A stretch of 64,000 nucleotides of DNA from Tenebrio molitor. Its lineage: Eukaryota; Arthropoda; Insecta; Coleoptera; Tenebrionidae. The DNA lies in NCBI RefSeq assembly GCF_963966145.1, contig NC_091052.1, forward strand, positions 11,408,001 to 11,472,000. Reading direction: 5' to 3'. The position numbers and the translations under genes were made by a program. Each line of letters begins with the position of its first letter. Position 1 is the stretch's first letter. Positions 22,644-34,279 of the stretch are shown here, piece after piece. The notes under the pieces were generated by a model. That model saw only the letters and a program-made list of their open reading frames with translations. It was not told the origin of the DNA and did no database searches.

Positions 22644-25013
22644 GCTCACCACTATTAAGCGAACTGTTGTGCCGTCGAGACCTCTTCGACGATACCGAAA
22701 CAATTAGATTTACAACGCGATCAAATCCGCACCGTTCTGGCCTATAAGAAGAGACGGTGGGACGATTCAAATTTGAAACGGTTTATTTACCTTCGCGTTG
22801 CCACCGGTGAGTTTCCGTTTTATTTGCAGGTGTGATTGTTTGGACAGAGATAATAAAGCAAACATGCAAAATCGCGCTCGCTTAATTCTTCGCCGTGAAT
22901 AATGTGACACCTGTCAAAATGTAGATGGCGTCGTGCGAGGACGCGAGCCAATCAGAGACGAGTCCCCGGATGACAGTCGATTTTCAGTGGCGTAAAAAAG
23001 TGCGAATGCTTTGTTACCTTTTCGTAGATGAAAACCGCGAAATATCTCATTTGTCCGGAGTTTATAAAAGTTGGGGAGTTGGCGTAATCGTTGGGGGAAT
23101 CGATTATCGCGATAAACCCTGCGTGATGTTGTGTCAGTAAAGGGGAAAATGAAGAGGCAGCCGACAGTGACTGACTGGAGTAGCTTTAGCGCGGTTCGGG
23201 CCTAATTTGACCAGTCATTTGTACTGATTAGACTGTAGGTCTAAGCCAAGGTATTAAGTTTAGAAATTACAGTAAGGTGGGAGCGATCCGGCGGCGGTTT
23301 CAGGAGCAAATCACGCGCGATTGGAGATTATTCAAAGACCGGGCTTGAATATATCAAACGCCTCCTATCTTCTGCTTCTACCCTATTTTCTGACATACTG
23401 TTCCCAATATGGCACTTTGGGGATGGTGCATATCACTGATAGAATATATTAAGCTCCAGACACATCTTAAGGAGATGCTTATATTGGTATAATACGGCTT
23501 TTTAATCGCTTAAGGCGTCTAACAACGTGTTTCGAAAGGCGGCTTACCAAAAACGGAGCCCCAACCACTTCCCAGCCACTTAAAACTTCCATAATTTACC
23601 GCCGCCGCCGACTGTACTCCCACGGACAAAAAAAAATCAACGGACGTGGGAGTACGAAAGGTAACTCTAACACTTTCGGATGCCTGTTTTAACTTATCTC
23701 GATTAATATTCATGGTGTATATGTTTCCTCAACCAAGAATTTACTCTAAACGCTACGATGAAGGACTCCTTTGATGAATATTGAAAGTTTGCTCGATTTT
23801 GGCTTTGATGAGGGAAGTTTACCCTAATCTGCATCCCACATTTTCAAGAAGTGGAGCGAATCGCACCACCGTCACGTCTCGTCGACATTTTCACAATTCT
23901 TCTGTCAAAAAGACTCGACGCAAATACACATCCGAGGCTCGAATTAATGAAATCGGCCACAATAGGTTCGAATTGCGCAGTGGAGTTCGGTCGTGATGAA
24001 AGAATCGGAAAACAATTAAAGTTTTGAAGTGAGGTGATATTCGGTCCGTGGGGGTTTCGTATTGCTCGTTTGGAGGTTTAAATTGACATGTCCTCGCCCC
24101 CGAAAAATCTGTTGCGATTGGTAAACCATGTTTCCGACAACTTTTGATTGTCAACTTCCTGAAAAATTTCGTTATCGCGCTCACCTCCGGTGGATTTTAA
24201 TTCATTCGCTCGGAAAAAAGTTTGCCGGCAAATTGTTTCCCTTTTACGGTTTCAACTTCGTCGTTAAAGGGAAACAATTGCTAATTAGGCAATTGCGCCG
24301 GCATTATTTTAGTTTCGGTATGTTTCCGTTTGACTCGGTCACCAACAGGATTATCCTGTTTACTCGGCTAATGCCATTTTGGGCGAAATGTAAATGGCCA
24401 GTATAAATTTAAATAATTCAAGGCACCGCCGGAACGCCTTTGAAAAGTTGAAATTTTTAAATCGAGGTAGGCACTTAATACAAATTAGAAAGTTTACTTC
24501 AATTATAAGAAAACATTTTCGGTAATATCAAAAGAATATATGAAGATATTACTCAATTTAAAATTCAGCAGCTGGAAAATGTTCACGCTCCGAAGTTTTC
24601 GCCGACTTGGGGGCAGAGAAAAACGTAATATTGAATTCGAAATTCTTTTTAATAAAAAAATCAAGCACCTACATTTATAAGTTTGAAGGAAACATTTGTG
24701 AAAGAGGATTAAGGAGACAGATCGCACCATCACAACCTCAGCACGGCGAGGTCGTAGTGCCAAGTCGTTAAAAACAGAAAACTTACCGGTGATCAATAGT
24801 CAGGACTCCCCGCTTCTCAAATCCCCCAAGAGGCTTACGGACTCATCTCGCTGCATGTTGTAGCTTCCCACTGATGCATGGACTACATCTACCGGATTAG
24901 CAATACACCGAAGACAATAAAACCACCCCCTCGCTTGCACCGAACGTCCACAAAATAATCCCGGCAACTCTACGCCATTTATTAAACAAACGATACTGCG
25001 AAGAAGGACAAAC
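22644..25013. other. Unique intergenic sequence, no gene supported
   Basis: A 71-residue ATG-started frame at 22925-23140 (+) has no recognisable domain. The GC-richer tracts at 23.5-24.4 kb give overlapping frames on both strands, which argues against coding. No RNA gene was seen. Confidence 0.35.
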
Positions 25014-25025
25014 AGATGGCGCCAG
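25014..25025 (+). promoter_or_regulatory. CTCF-like motif
   Basis: AGATGGCGCCAG matches the core reported for the Drosophila CTCF insulator protein (AGRTGGCGC). It lies in a short GC-richer patch that also contains GCGCGCCACC. This is motif-level evidence only. Confidence 0.3.
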
Positions 25026-28000
25026 TCTCTGCGCGCCACCGCTGCACTCGCACCTACCTTTCTACAAGTGCGACTCCTCGCAAACATTGCACTTTTTCGC
25101 GTCGCACGACTGTTGTTCCTTGAACTATTGGAAAATAAATGACGACTTAAAAGCATAATCGAATAATGATTTCTTGAGCGTAAAAGTTTTAATAGACGCT
25201 GTTAGAGCCCTTCTAACACCATTTAGTCGACGATTTTGCAATTTGTGCGTCAAAGAACTTTGCGCAAATTATACTTGAAAGCTCGACAAAATTGCAGCAA
25301 AACAGACCTGAATAATGGTCATCGAAATATTAGTTTTTCAATTTGATTAAAAAGTTCACAGACGAGTTGAATCGACGCTGTTTGCGCAACGTTCAAAATA
25401 CGCAACACGACTTTGACAATTTCTCTCTTGTGCGACGACAAATCTGCGAAAGTAATTACAAAAGAAATATCCTAATTAAATGCAGAAGGCTGTGAGTTGA
25501 CGCAGTAGTTTTGCACGGACAGGTAGCTGTATTGTCCCAGTGCAGACACTTATACACATAATTTGGAAACTTCTCTTGGGAAATTAAAATAAAGTGTTTG
25601 TCTTTACCTTGAATTCAGACTTATGTGCCAGTTGTGTTTGTATAGCCTACTAAATTATTATTTTACCATGTGGAACACGTTGTATCATCCCCATAGTTTA
25701 TCTTGCAATTCCCCACTTATTTCACAGATATTCCGTTCTATTTATTTAGCTAAATACACCCATTAGAACCACATGGAAGCACCGGGCGCGTATTTAAAAA
25801 TTTCTCTGCTCCCTTTCGCCCCCAGATACTTAAATTTTCATCCTACCGAAAATAACTTTCGGTTTAGAGTTTCATAATCGACCGTAAAACTGTATCGGAG
25901 TTGTATTTTTGGAACGTAGAGGCGTCTCGTTAAACTTTCACGAGACGAAAAGTGGACGGGGCGGGGCCAGATCGCACGCGGTCTAATCGAGATAACGGTC
26001 ACGTGACGTCCACTTCTCCCGAATAAAACCGGAACGGGACGGGATTTCGCATGATGGCGACATTTATAAGCGACTCCGGCGAGTTTATGTTTTATCCCGG
26101 AGCGGAACCGTAAACATGGCCGAAAGTTTATACTTGGAATTTTACAGTTGTCGCCGAAGGCGGCGCACAAAAGCCACCGAATCAGAGTCGGGGAGAAAAA
26201 TCGACAACCAATTTGTTTACCCGTTGGAGTCGAACTTGTGTATATTTGGCAATATTTCGTAGCCGCGAGTGTTTTTGAGGGCTGTCTGCGGTAGCACTTG
26301 TGCCACCTACATATTTCCGTATTCGGCCCGAACGCAGACTTAGGGGGCTTAGGTCAGCCTGTTTATATTCAGCTCAGTAGATATAGGTGAACCTTGTAAA
26401 GTCGGAACTTTTGTCGTAAATAATTAAACGGCTTGTCGAATCGGCGAACTCTTGGGCTCGAAGGTCTTACATTGTCGTGCTCTGTATTTAGTAGCGCTAA
26501 AAGCGGAACCGTAATCGCAAAGGGGCGCAGACCTGGCCGCAGTTTTGCCAAAAGAGACTTCTCCCTCAAGTCTAGTCTGTCCGAATTAGGCTTTCTAATC
26601 TCACGGCGAAAGATTGAAAGCGTCGAAATGAGAGTTTTTTGTGCTTCGCGCGCTCCTTTCCCTCGCAGTAAATTTTTGAAAGGCGCTCCGTACCGATTTT
26701 TCCGAAAGATGCGTCGTTAAGACGGGAATTTTTGCAAATTTAAATATCAGGCAATCATTTCGAAACGCGAAAACTTATTAAATATCCACGTTCCATGAGC
26801 TAATTTGTATGATAATTCACACTGACCCATTTTTCTCAAAGACTCTTGTATTAATTGGCAATTAAGTGTAAAGTGAGTCGAGTACAATTTAAATTTGAAT
26901 GCCTACATTATTTATGAAGTTTACGGAGCTTTTGTAAATAATTATGTTTTTGATGTTTAATTGAAGTTACAATTTCTTCAAAACTTATCGTTTTGAGCCA
27001 AGAGCGAGCGACGAGGTTTTAAGACCCAAGACGTTTTGGTCTCTGGACCAAGATCAAATTTTTTTCGACGAGATTTCTGCTCGCACAGCTCGACCAGATT
27101 AGTTTATCAAATGACAGAGACGGAATCCTGACCGAGTGGAGCGTGAATTCTCAGTTAGTAATCTCAAATAGCTTATAAACCCTCTTTAACAAACTTGAAT
27201 TAAAAAAGTTTCCTTGTAATCTGCGTACAATCTGATTAGATTGTTTTATAGAAGTGGGAGGCAACCGGACAGAGCGAACCCTTCCTATCGCATGACTTGC
27301 CGGAGACCCGAAGTATTAGAGCACTTAATGCGATTAGCTGACAACTTTTCAGCTTAATGTGCTTTATATATATCCAGAAAATTTTCAAAGTACTATTCTG
27401 AATCCATCGGAAACTAAAAGCCCCCACAATCGAGTCCAAGAAGCTAGATCGAAGAGAATCCAACGACGCACACATCGTCCAAACGAGTGTACAAAGTGTA
27501 AGGCTAGCTTATAAACCCGACGTGCATAGATACGAAGTGTATTAATCGCATACTCAATACATCTAAATGCATCTATTGTTGTTTCTGCTTTGTTGCTCAA
27601 ACTAAGACTAGTTTTGTTTGTTCTCTGCTTGCACGTCTGATGTTGACAAACTTTACAGATTAGTTTCGCTGTAATATTTCATCAACGCAACATCTCTTCT
27701 AGATGCATCAGACGCCAAATTGACGTGTTGCAAATGCATCTACGGAAACACGTAAAGATTAAAAAGATACGTCTTGTTCAAAATTTAATAAACTAAAAGG
27801 AAATTGACGCCAAATCGGACAACTTCAAGAAATGTTTTTCATGTTCATGTTTTTGACAGATGCCGTATGAGAATTGTGTTTGCGTTGACCCCCGTCCGGT
27901 GGCGCTTAACGCAGTTTTATCTGTTAGTGTTTTTGTATCTAGGAAGATGTGTTGTCCTTTTCGTGGGGTAGGTATCGGGCGGATTTATGACGTCCCTGCT

Positions 28001-29069
28001 TTATAAAAATGTATATTTTTCTAGCTGTACTTATGTCAGGCGAAAGAAAATAAGCATAACTAAGTGATATTTCATAAGGAAGCAAGGTGGAGAGACCGAA
28101 GAAGAAGATAAACGCATTCGAGAGCGGAGCAATATACTTAAAATTCTCCACAATTGGATGTAGAGAAATGTGATTTCCGTTATTTCATTTCCGTTACTTT
28201 CACATTGTCGCGAACGAGTAAGAAGGAGCCCGGTCTGAAAACACATTTGCCACCGGTTTGCTCTTAGAGGTGTGCACGGGAACGTTGCGGCGTGTTCCAG
28301 GGGGAGTTCGATCCTCGGACTGTGAAATAGGGTGCCATTAGTTGTTCGGACGGAGGCCGACAGTCCATGTGCCCAATCATATTGGATTGGATTTGCGGAC
28401 CTAACGCTCCGATTCTCCCAGCAATCATAGTAAATTTACACTTTGATGTGCTTATATACGACCGAATTCTCGACGGGTTTGCTAAAACCGACAAATATAA
28501 TAAAAAAAAACACCATGCGATGATTGAAAAGCTCTAACAAGCTTTCGGTTTTATCGGCTTGGACAACGGAAAGCGCTAATTACGGTCCTGTACGCATATC
28601 TAGACAGGAGGAGCAGGAAGACTTTGTCCAAAGCCCAATTAACAGAAACAGTGGGTAAATGTTTCAATATCACAGTTGACCGTGATTTATATGCACAAGT
28701 GTAGATTTGCCGCCTCTCGATTTCTGGATTCATAGCGCAATTAAATGTAGGTAAATATTTGACAGTTGACATCTCGTACTTCACAACGTACGTACGTCAC
28801 TATGCAGGTTTCCTTGTTTACTAATTTTCTTCGTGTAATTTTCGTGTTCTGAATCAGTCAGGGCAGGAAAAAAAAGTATTTTTTAAGAGTGTGTCATGGA
28901 GTCACATTAGTAAAAAGTCACTAATTCTTAAGCAACCAAGCAATCATGGCAATTTACCTTATCCCGGACGTAAGAATAAAGAGCGGTTTCAGTGAATTTC
29001 TGCTAGAAAAGATTTCATCCAAAAAAATTTGCAATACATATTTTTGTTGGACATCTTGTCAAATCTGTA
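25026..29069. other. Unique intergenic sequence
   Basis: No coding exon was recognised. Open frames such as 25838-26170 (-) and 26433-26720 (+) lack domains and overlap open frames on the other strand. Confidence 0.35.
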
Positions 29070-29467
29070 CAGAGCGCCCAGAAATGTGGTAGCAAGTTTT
29101 TCGATTGGTCCCGCAAGATGACACTTTTTTACAGAGACCTTTTTTATGCATGGCAACGCCGCTATCTAAATTGAGATAAATAAATATCAAGAATTGTCAA
29201 ACGTAAAACATTCAAATTTAAATTTTATTGAAAATGTTCTAATTGACCATCATTATGCTCAATGTATAACTGAACCCTTCGAGCAACATCTCGACAAATT
29301 TTAGTGCACAAATCGGGGGTAAAAATTGTTCGGAAAACCTCCTTAACATATTCTTTTGAAACAATTCCAAAATTGAATGTTGCAAGATTGAACAAATTTG
29401 GCTTTTCAAAAGTGCCATCTTGTGACACTTTGTGTAAAAGTTGCTACCACATTTCTGGGCGCACTTT
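29070..29467 (-). mobile_element. TIR element carrying a transposase remnant
   Basis: Inverted ends share GCGCCCAGAAATGTGGTAGC, and an AAGATG-CAC block further in, over about 50 bp. TA flanks at 29068-29069 and 29468-29469. On the minus strand it contains the last part of a transposase-like frame (29225-29428), so it looks like an internally deleted Tc1/mariner-superfamily element rather than a fully noncoding MITE. Confidence 0.8.
29225..29428 (-). pseudogene. Transposase C-terminal remnant (IS630/Tc1-like)
   Basis: The frame has no ATG start and encodes about 67 residues ending in a stop just inside the element's end. The final segment (ICRDVARRVQLYIEHNDGQL followed by EHFQ) resembles the usual C-terminus of insect transposases of the IS630/Tc1/mariner group that carry an N-terminal DUF4817-type DNA-binding domain: an Arg-Val-x-x-Cys/Tyr-Ile-Glu stretch, then Gly/Asp, then a Glu-His-Phe ending. 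The DDE catalytic domain and the N-terminal helix-turn-helix are missing. It cannot encode an active enzyme. The assignment rests on recalled family patterns and is moderate. Confidence 0.55.
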
Positions 29468-29541
29468 TATTTTCAAAAATAGAGAGAACTGTGTGTGGAA
29501 AAATCAGTTTTTTGAGTTTCTTGTGATTTTTTATGGTAATA

Positions 29542-29774
29542 TCGGGTATTCATTAAATTTATCCTCGAAGTTGTCGTTGAAGAGTCGATTGTGAACGCAC
29601 CACTCGTCAGTCGCAGAGTAAAAACACATAATTATATGAAAATGGTAAAAAACAGAAACAAAACAAAAAGTGAGGTTAGATTTAAAGAGCTGATCCGTGA
29701 TCTGTAACCCGTGGTGCGTTCACAATCAACTTTTCAACGCCGTACTTTGAGGATAAATTTAAATGAACACCCGA
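29542..29774. mobile_element. 233-bp TA-flanked MITE
   Basis: Inverted ends of about 65 bp start TCGGGTATTCATTAAATTTA on the left and TCGGGTGTTCATTTAAATTT when the right end is read inward. Both then share GATTGTGAACGCACCAC. TA flanks at 29540-29541 and 29775-29776. No coding frame. Confidence 0.85.
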
Positions 29775-29776
29775 TA

Positions 29777-30824
29777 CAAAGTGTCTATAAAATAACGTAT
29801 ATGAATGTATCAAGAGCCAGCCCTGTGGAATTGTGAGGCTCTATATTTTTTTTCTGTCGAATTATATCGGGCCGTTAAACCTGTCAAATCAGATGTCAAA
29901 TGTCAAATTTATTAAATATTAGCGTCAGTTGTGATTTTCTTAGGTTTTGTATATTCAAATTACTTTTCATCTTACAACAATTTTTATTAAAAACCTGTCA
30001 TTAATGGACTTACATAACCTCTGTTTTTCTATTTGGTACCACAATATGCTACATAACGGCAAAAATCAAATATATTCGAATTCCATAGGACTCTTTTCTA
30101 GACACTTTATTTAACTATAACTTTTTTGATGCAAGAGAAATGTCACAAGAGAGAAATTGAATTAACCCCGATTTGGTTGAGATTTCTCTTTCCAAAAAAA
30201 ACAACCTGCTCCCCTTCTCCCTTTTATTTGCCTGAAAAAACTTTAAATAGCCATTAGTTTACAGAAAATTAATCAGGAGAACGAGAGGAATCGCACGGTG
30301 TAAGAATCATTACTGTGTCTTCACTAATAAGCGAGATCCTGTGCAAAAAATTTGAAAATTTTCAATAATCTAAAATGCGACTTAGAACAAACCAAAATAC
30401 GTCATTTTATGTTCTGGGAAACAAAAAAAATCATTTTAGTGGTCTACGTGATAAAATTCGATGAAAGGATTTTTTTTTAGTTTACAATTTTCTCGGAAAA
30501 AAGGTGCATTACAATATTTTTTTTACTCCCATATTTAAAATGCCATTTATGGCATATGTTTCCATGACGCTAAGTGATCTTTTAAATACACCTTGACAAG
30601 CTGTGACTTTGTGCGTTTTAATCACGAGGTGAAGTTAGCAACGGGCTTTTTAGTCACGGACTAAAGTTAGCTCCAGCTATTTTAATAGCAAAAATCATGT
30701 CACTCAAAATCTAGTTAGTTGTCACTTGTCAATTGACGTTTATCAGTTTAGAATTTTATGTTTAAATTAACGTTAAATAAAGAAGTTACTTGTTTTATTT
30801 GTTTTGTTTATCTGGTCGTAGAAA
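29777..30824. other. AT-rich intergenic sequence
   Basis: Nothing coding was recognised. A GTCAAATGTCAAATTT string near 29893 echoes the dispersed repeat at 3175. Confidence 0.4.
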
Positions 30825-30930
30825 AAGTATAGTACGCAACTCGTTTATAAACTTCTCTCTAGATACTTGCTCCGTTCGTGCCTAATAAAACTCGTGACTA
30901 AAGTGCCGTTTATAAATCTTGTTGCATAAT
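30825..30930. repeat. Short hairpin repeat with CTTGCTCCGTTCGTG apex
   Basis: Arms around GCAACTCGTTTATAAAC and GTTTATAAATCTTGTTGC enclose the apex, which is close to those of the hairpins at 38811 and 38980. Confidence 0.55.
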
Positions 30931-32280
30931 ATATTATTTTGATTCAAAAGTAGCGCTTTGATGAGAGGAATTCAACGCGATATGTTGCTTATAAAGGAGG
31001 CCAGGGGCACTTAATGTTTTTAAGTGAAGGAACCAAATTCGCAATCAGAAGGGACATTTTGAACGATCGATCGTGGTATGTGAGGTAATAATCTAGTTAT
31101 AAGTAGTTATATAAGTTTGAAGTTCTGAATGGGATGAGAAAAATCCAAAGGGCATCGAGAAATAAAAAATTCAAAGTTAAGTTTTCTGTTGAGGGTTATC
31201 AAACGCTAAACACGAAAAGCTTTTAAATTTGTTCCTGCTCGCGTGCTTTAATTTGTCAATGGTGCAAGAAAAAATAAAGATTTCTAAAAAATTAAAAACG
31301 AATTAAATGGAACTCCTTGGAATGTATCATTAAGTTAATGAAATGATTTAACGAAAGTGAAACTTCCAGAGCGGCACACATTATCGGTAATGCAGATTCC
31401 CGACTTGGCGCCAATACTCCTTCAAAACGACAGTACAACAAGAAATCGCTCGTTCGTTGTCATTTCCTGCGAAACGTGTTTGTAGTGAAATTAGGTCCAC
31501 CCTCCTTTCCATTACCTGATTGAATTCAAAATTCAATATTGGGTGCACTTAGCGTAATCAGGACAGGTCGTAGCGGGGCCGGTGTCGAATCCTGGAATTA
31601 TATGGAATAAAGTGTTTAGTTTTTATTAGCATGCGCTTCGGCAGTTAAGTCGGCTAATTACAGGTGGGCTGGTGATATTTCACTGTAGAGAGTGGCGCAG
31701 CTACAGTGGAAGAGCCGTATGGGCCCCCTGGGATCAGTAGGGCTCTTGCGCATCGCTGACACCCAGATACATCACCCTGCCTGAACGGCTGGAGCATAAC
31801 AGCGACTAACTTCCTGTTAAATAGCATTAGTTCAACTCACATGTAGACCACACAGGATTGCCACCTCAACTTCGTGATTACCCCACAGTCGGGGAGACAG
31901 TCTATGCAAGTGTAACTCACCCCAGAAAACTGGATGAAGGTAGACCGAGAGGGAATACCTCGGCTTAATTAAATTGCGTAAATTGTGATTGGCACTTTAA
32001 TTTTGTTTTATTAATCTCTTAATTGGATTTTAATCAGGAGCCAACGATTTTTCCCCAATCAGGTTCCACGTCCACTGATCCAAGAGAAGCGAAAGTCGGG
32101 CGCAGATTGATTCGTACGGATATAAGTAGGTCATATCTGTCAGATTTCCAGGTTGATTAATTAATTGTGGTGACGAGCCAATTAGGGTTGAACTATCGCA
32201 AAACAAATACGAACAAAAGGAGCGAGACTGTGGCAAAAATGTTGATAATGCGAAAAAGTTTTGAAAGAAAATGAAAAGCT
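30931..32280. other. Unique intergenic sequence with a GC-richer patch
   Basis: The stretch at about 31660-31960 is distinctly GC-richer than its flanks and has no open frame of note. GTGTCGAATCCTGG near 31581 resembles a polymerase III B box, but no cloverleaf could be built around it. No gene is called. Confidence 0.35.
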
Positions 32281-32286
32281 TTTATT
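32281..32286 (-). terminator. AATAAA signal downstream of the small ORF
   Basis: The minus strand reads AATAAA about 130 bp past the stop of the 32414-32578 frame. The hexamer is frequent by chance in AT-rich DNA. Confidence 0.25.
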
Positions 32287-32413
32287 CATTACGCGACCTG
32301 GTTGCACCGCCGCACGAATGTTAAAAACGAGCGTGCAACGGTGCTTTAATGAAACAGCAACGGCAACGAAGAGGTGGTGAAATGCGAGCTCAAAATTCGA
32401 TTTTCCCCATTGT

Positions 32414-32578
32414 TTAGAAAAATTTCCAATTATCCGGTCGTCCAGATGAAATAGGAGAAATTCCTTCGCCGGACTCTCCAGATGGAACAGCGATATTTCT
32501 GTCGTCCACTTTTGGCAGCAATAGCGACGATAATAAAACTATTAAAAAAGTGATTAAAGTCGCCGCAACTAAATCCAT
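32414..32578 (-). CDS. Candidate 54-residue signal-peptide-like small protein
   Basis: I do not recognise the product. The frame opens at an ATG (MDLVAATLITFLIVLLSSLL) whose residues 4-21 form an uninterrupted hydrophobic helix. A short polar tail follows, rich in Ser, Gly, Pro and Asp, and ending Trp-Lys-Phe-Phe. That layout fits a secreted peptide precursor or a small single-pass membrane protein. No Cys pairs or dibasic processing sites are present. A pyrimidine-rich tract ending TTTCAG lies just upstream on the same strand, so it might instead be a terminal exon. An AATAAA follows at 32281-32286. It lies 1.7 kb from the clip-domain gene, on the opposite strand. Chance remains a serious alternative for a frame this short. 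Confidence 0.3.
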   Translation of the reverse strand: MDLVAATLITFLIVLLSSLLLPKVDDRNIAVPSGESGEGISPISSGRPDNWKFF

Positions 32579-32618
32579 ACATCTTCTAAGTTTTAATAAC
32601 AAACTGAAATGAAACAAA

Positions 32619-34137
32619 AAGAGCGACGATAAAAATTATACGTCAGAGTTATTGGAGTGTCTCCTATCGCTAAATTATGGCATTTCTTCCGTGTAATAAA
32701 AACGAAACAGGCGAGGAGCGAATATAAAGGCCGCTATCAGTTGTTATTGCACAAGAAACTGCTAACAAACGACTGATCCGCATAATTCGGAGAGAGCGGA
32801 TCCAGAGCCGAAATTGATTTCTCTCATCAGGACGTGTGATGTCAGATAAGCTGACTACTCATCTTCAATTTGTGGAAGTGTATAATGCTAATAAATATAA
32901 AAAGGATCTGGTGAATAAAAGATACGGTGGGGGCGATGCAAAGTGTATTTTCGGGTTTACCTGGACGAAAATTTACATCGGAAGCCGAAGATATTTTTCT
33001 TTAATAAAGCGACACCATGACGGGATTACCTCAACAAGCGACAGAGAAATTTTAGTTAGCTCGTCGATACTCGTCCCAGGAAATCAAAAATAACGCAACA
33101 CCTTCCATCACGTTCCAGAGTTATTAGATCTGAAATTTCTGTCTGATTATCTCTGTTTTCATAACGGAAGAATCTCGGAACAAAAATTCCAGTCTCATAT
33201 GACAGATACAAATAAAATAATAAATACATCGGAACATTCTTTGTATCTGGAATTTGTTATGTTGCTGGGGCATATTGTTGATGATTTTTAATCGAACGAA
33301 TTTTCGTTGGAAGAAACGATTTGCATTTGGTGGAGCTGCAGGCGATAAATTCCGAGCCAAATAATTGAATGCCATTATTGCTTGTTTCCATTTCATTAGG
33401 GCCTTCATTTGCGCTGCCCTAAATGTAAAAAGGGGAAATCAAAATAATATTTACCGAGCGCTGGGCACGTTTCGTATTAGAGGAGCAAAAAGTATAAGGG
33501 AACGGTTGATTTGAAAATTCCTTAAATTTTATTTTGAGCTTTCCGGCTGGAGTTTGGCGCCAAGAGTGGAAACTAATGACACAGAAAATGGAATCACTTT
33601 CGAATCCATTTGTTTCGGAGCGGATATGGTGGGCCAATTGCAGGTCTTGCTGCAAATTAAACTCTACCCGGTAATGACGTCACGTGTTCAAAATGACGCC
33701 TGCAACCTCCATCAACTTCCACTTTTTACGGCACTTTCAAACAAATTCGCCAGACGTAAATTCGATCATTTCACAGGTCGACGATTTCTTCGTCCCAATT
33801 ATTAATTGATTCGACCGACATTCAAGCCGTAAACAGAGAACGGTATGTCACGTGACGCCAGGCTTACGCGTCCCCAATGCAAATCTGGACTCCGCCTGTG
33901 CACTTCTCGCTTTGACGTCTTGTAACGACTTCTCTCCCAAGATTTACGACTCGACCAGGTTTGTACAGATTTTCGAAACGAGCCGAAACAAATCATCGCT
34001 GGAAATTTTCATTTAGAGATTAGTCTTCAAACGGCACAACATTCCCCTAACCGGGGTGAAAAGGCTGAAAGTCAAGCTAAAACTTCACGGTGGATGTTTT
34101 ATTATTTAAAAGAGATTATTAGCTTAAGCAGGTAGAG
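32619..34137. other. Upstream region of the clip-domain gene
   Basis: Open frames at 32836-33093 and 33554-33805 (+) have no recognised domain, and the latter overlaps open frames on the other strand. They are not called. No repeat was recognised. Confidence 0.35.
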
Positions 34138-34181
34138 TATTTAAAACCCGTTCCCGAAATAATTAGCTTTTAAATATCAGT
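34138..34181 (+). promoter_or_regulatory. Putative core promoter of the clip-domain gene
   Basis: TATTTAAA at 34138-34145 is followed by TCAGT at 34177-34181, the arthropod initiator consensus, about 100 bp before the start codon. The TATA-to-initiator distance is roughly ten bases longer than ideal. A second TCAGT at 34248-34252 could also serve as the start site. Confidence 0.35.
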
Positions 34182-34279
34182 GGAGCTTACCTACAAGCGT
34201 CGGCAAGTAATTTGTAAGCGATCTAGGGTTGGTTACTTCCAACATTTTCAGTTTAGTCTTTCACGTAGACGGCCACAGG

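Noticed and set aside
22925..23140. 71-residue ATG-started plus-strand frame
   Set aside because: The context is acceptable, but there is no domain, splice context or supporting signal. Treated as chance.
24800..25156. 118-residue minus-strand frame with an internal GTAGGT donor-like site
   Set aside because: The sequence is rich in Arg and Ser from GC-rich DNA, with no recognisable family; too weak to call an exon.
28300..28330. GAGTTCGATCCTC resembling a tRNA T-arm
   Set aside because: The stem pairs at only three positions and no other arms form.
31575..31600. B-box-like GTGTCGAATCCTGG suggesting a tRNA or SINE
   Set aside because: No cloverleaf, no matching A box at the right spacing and no poly(A) tail could be found.
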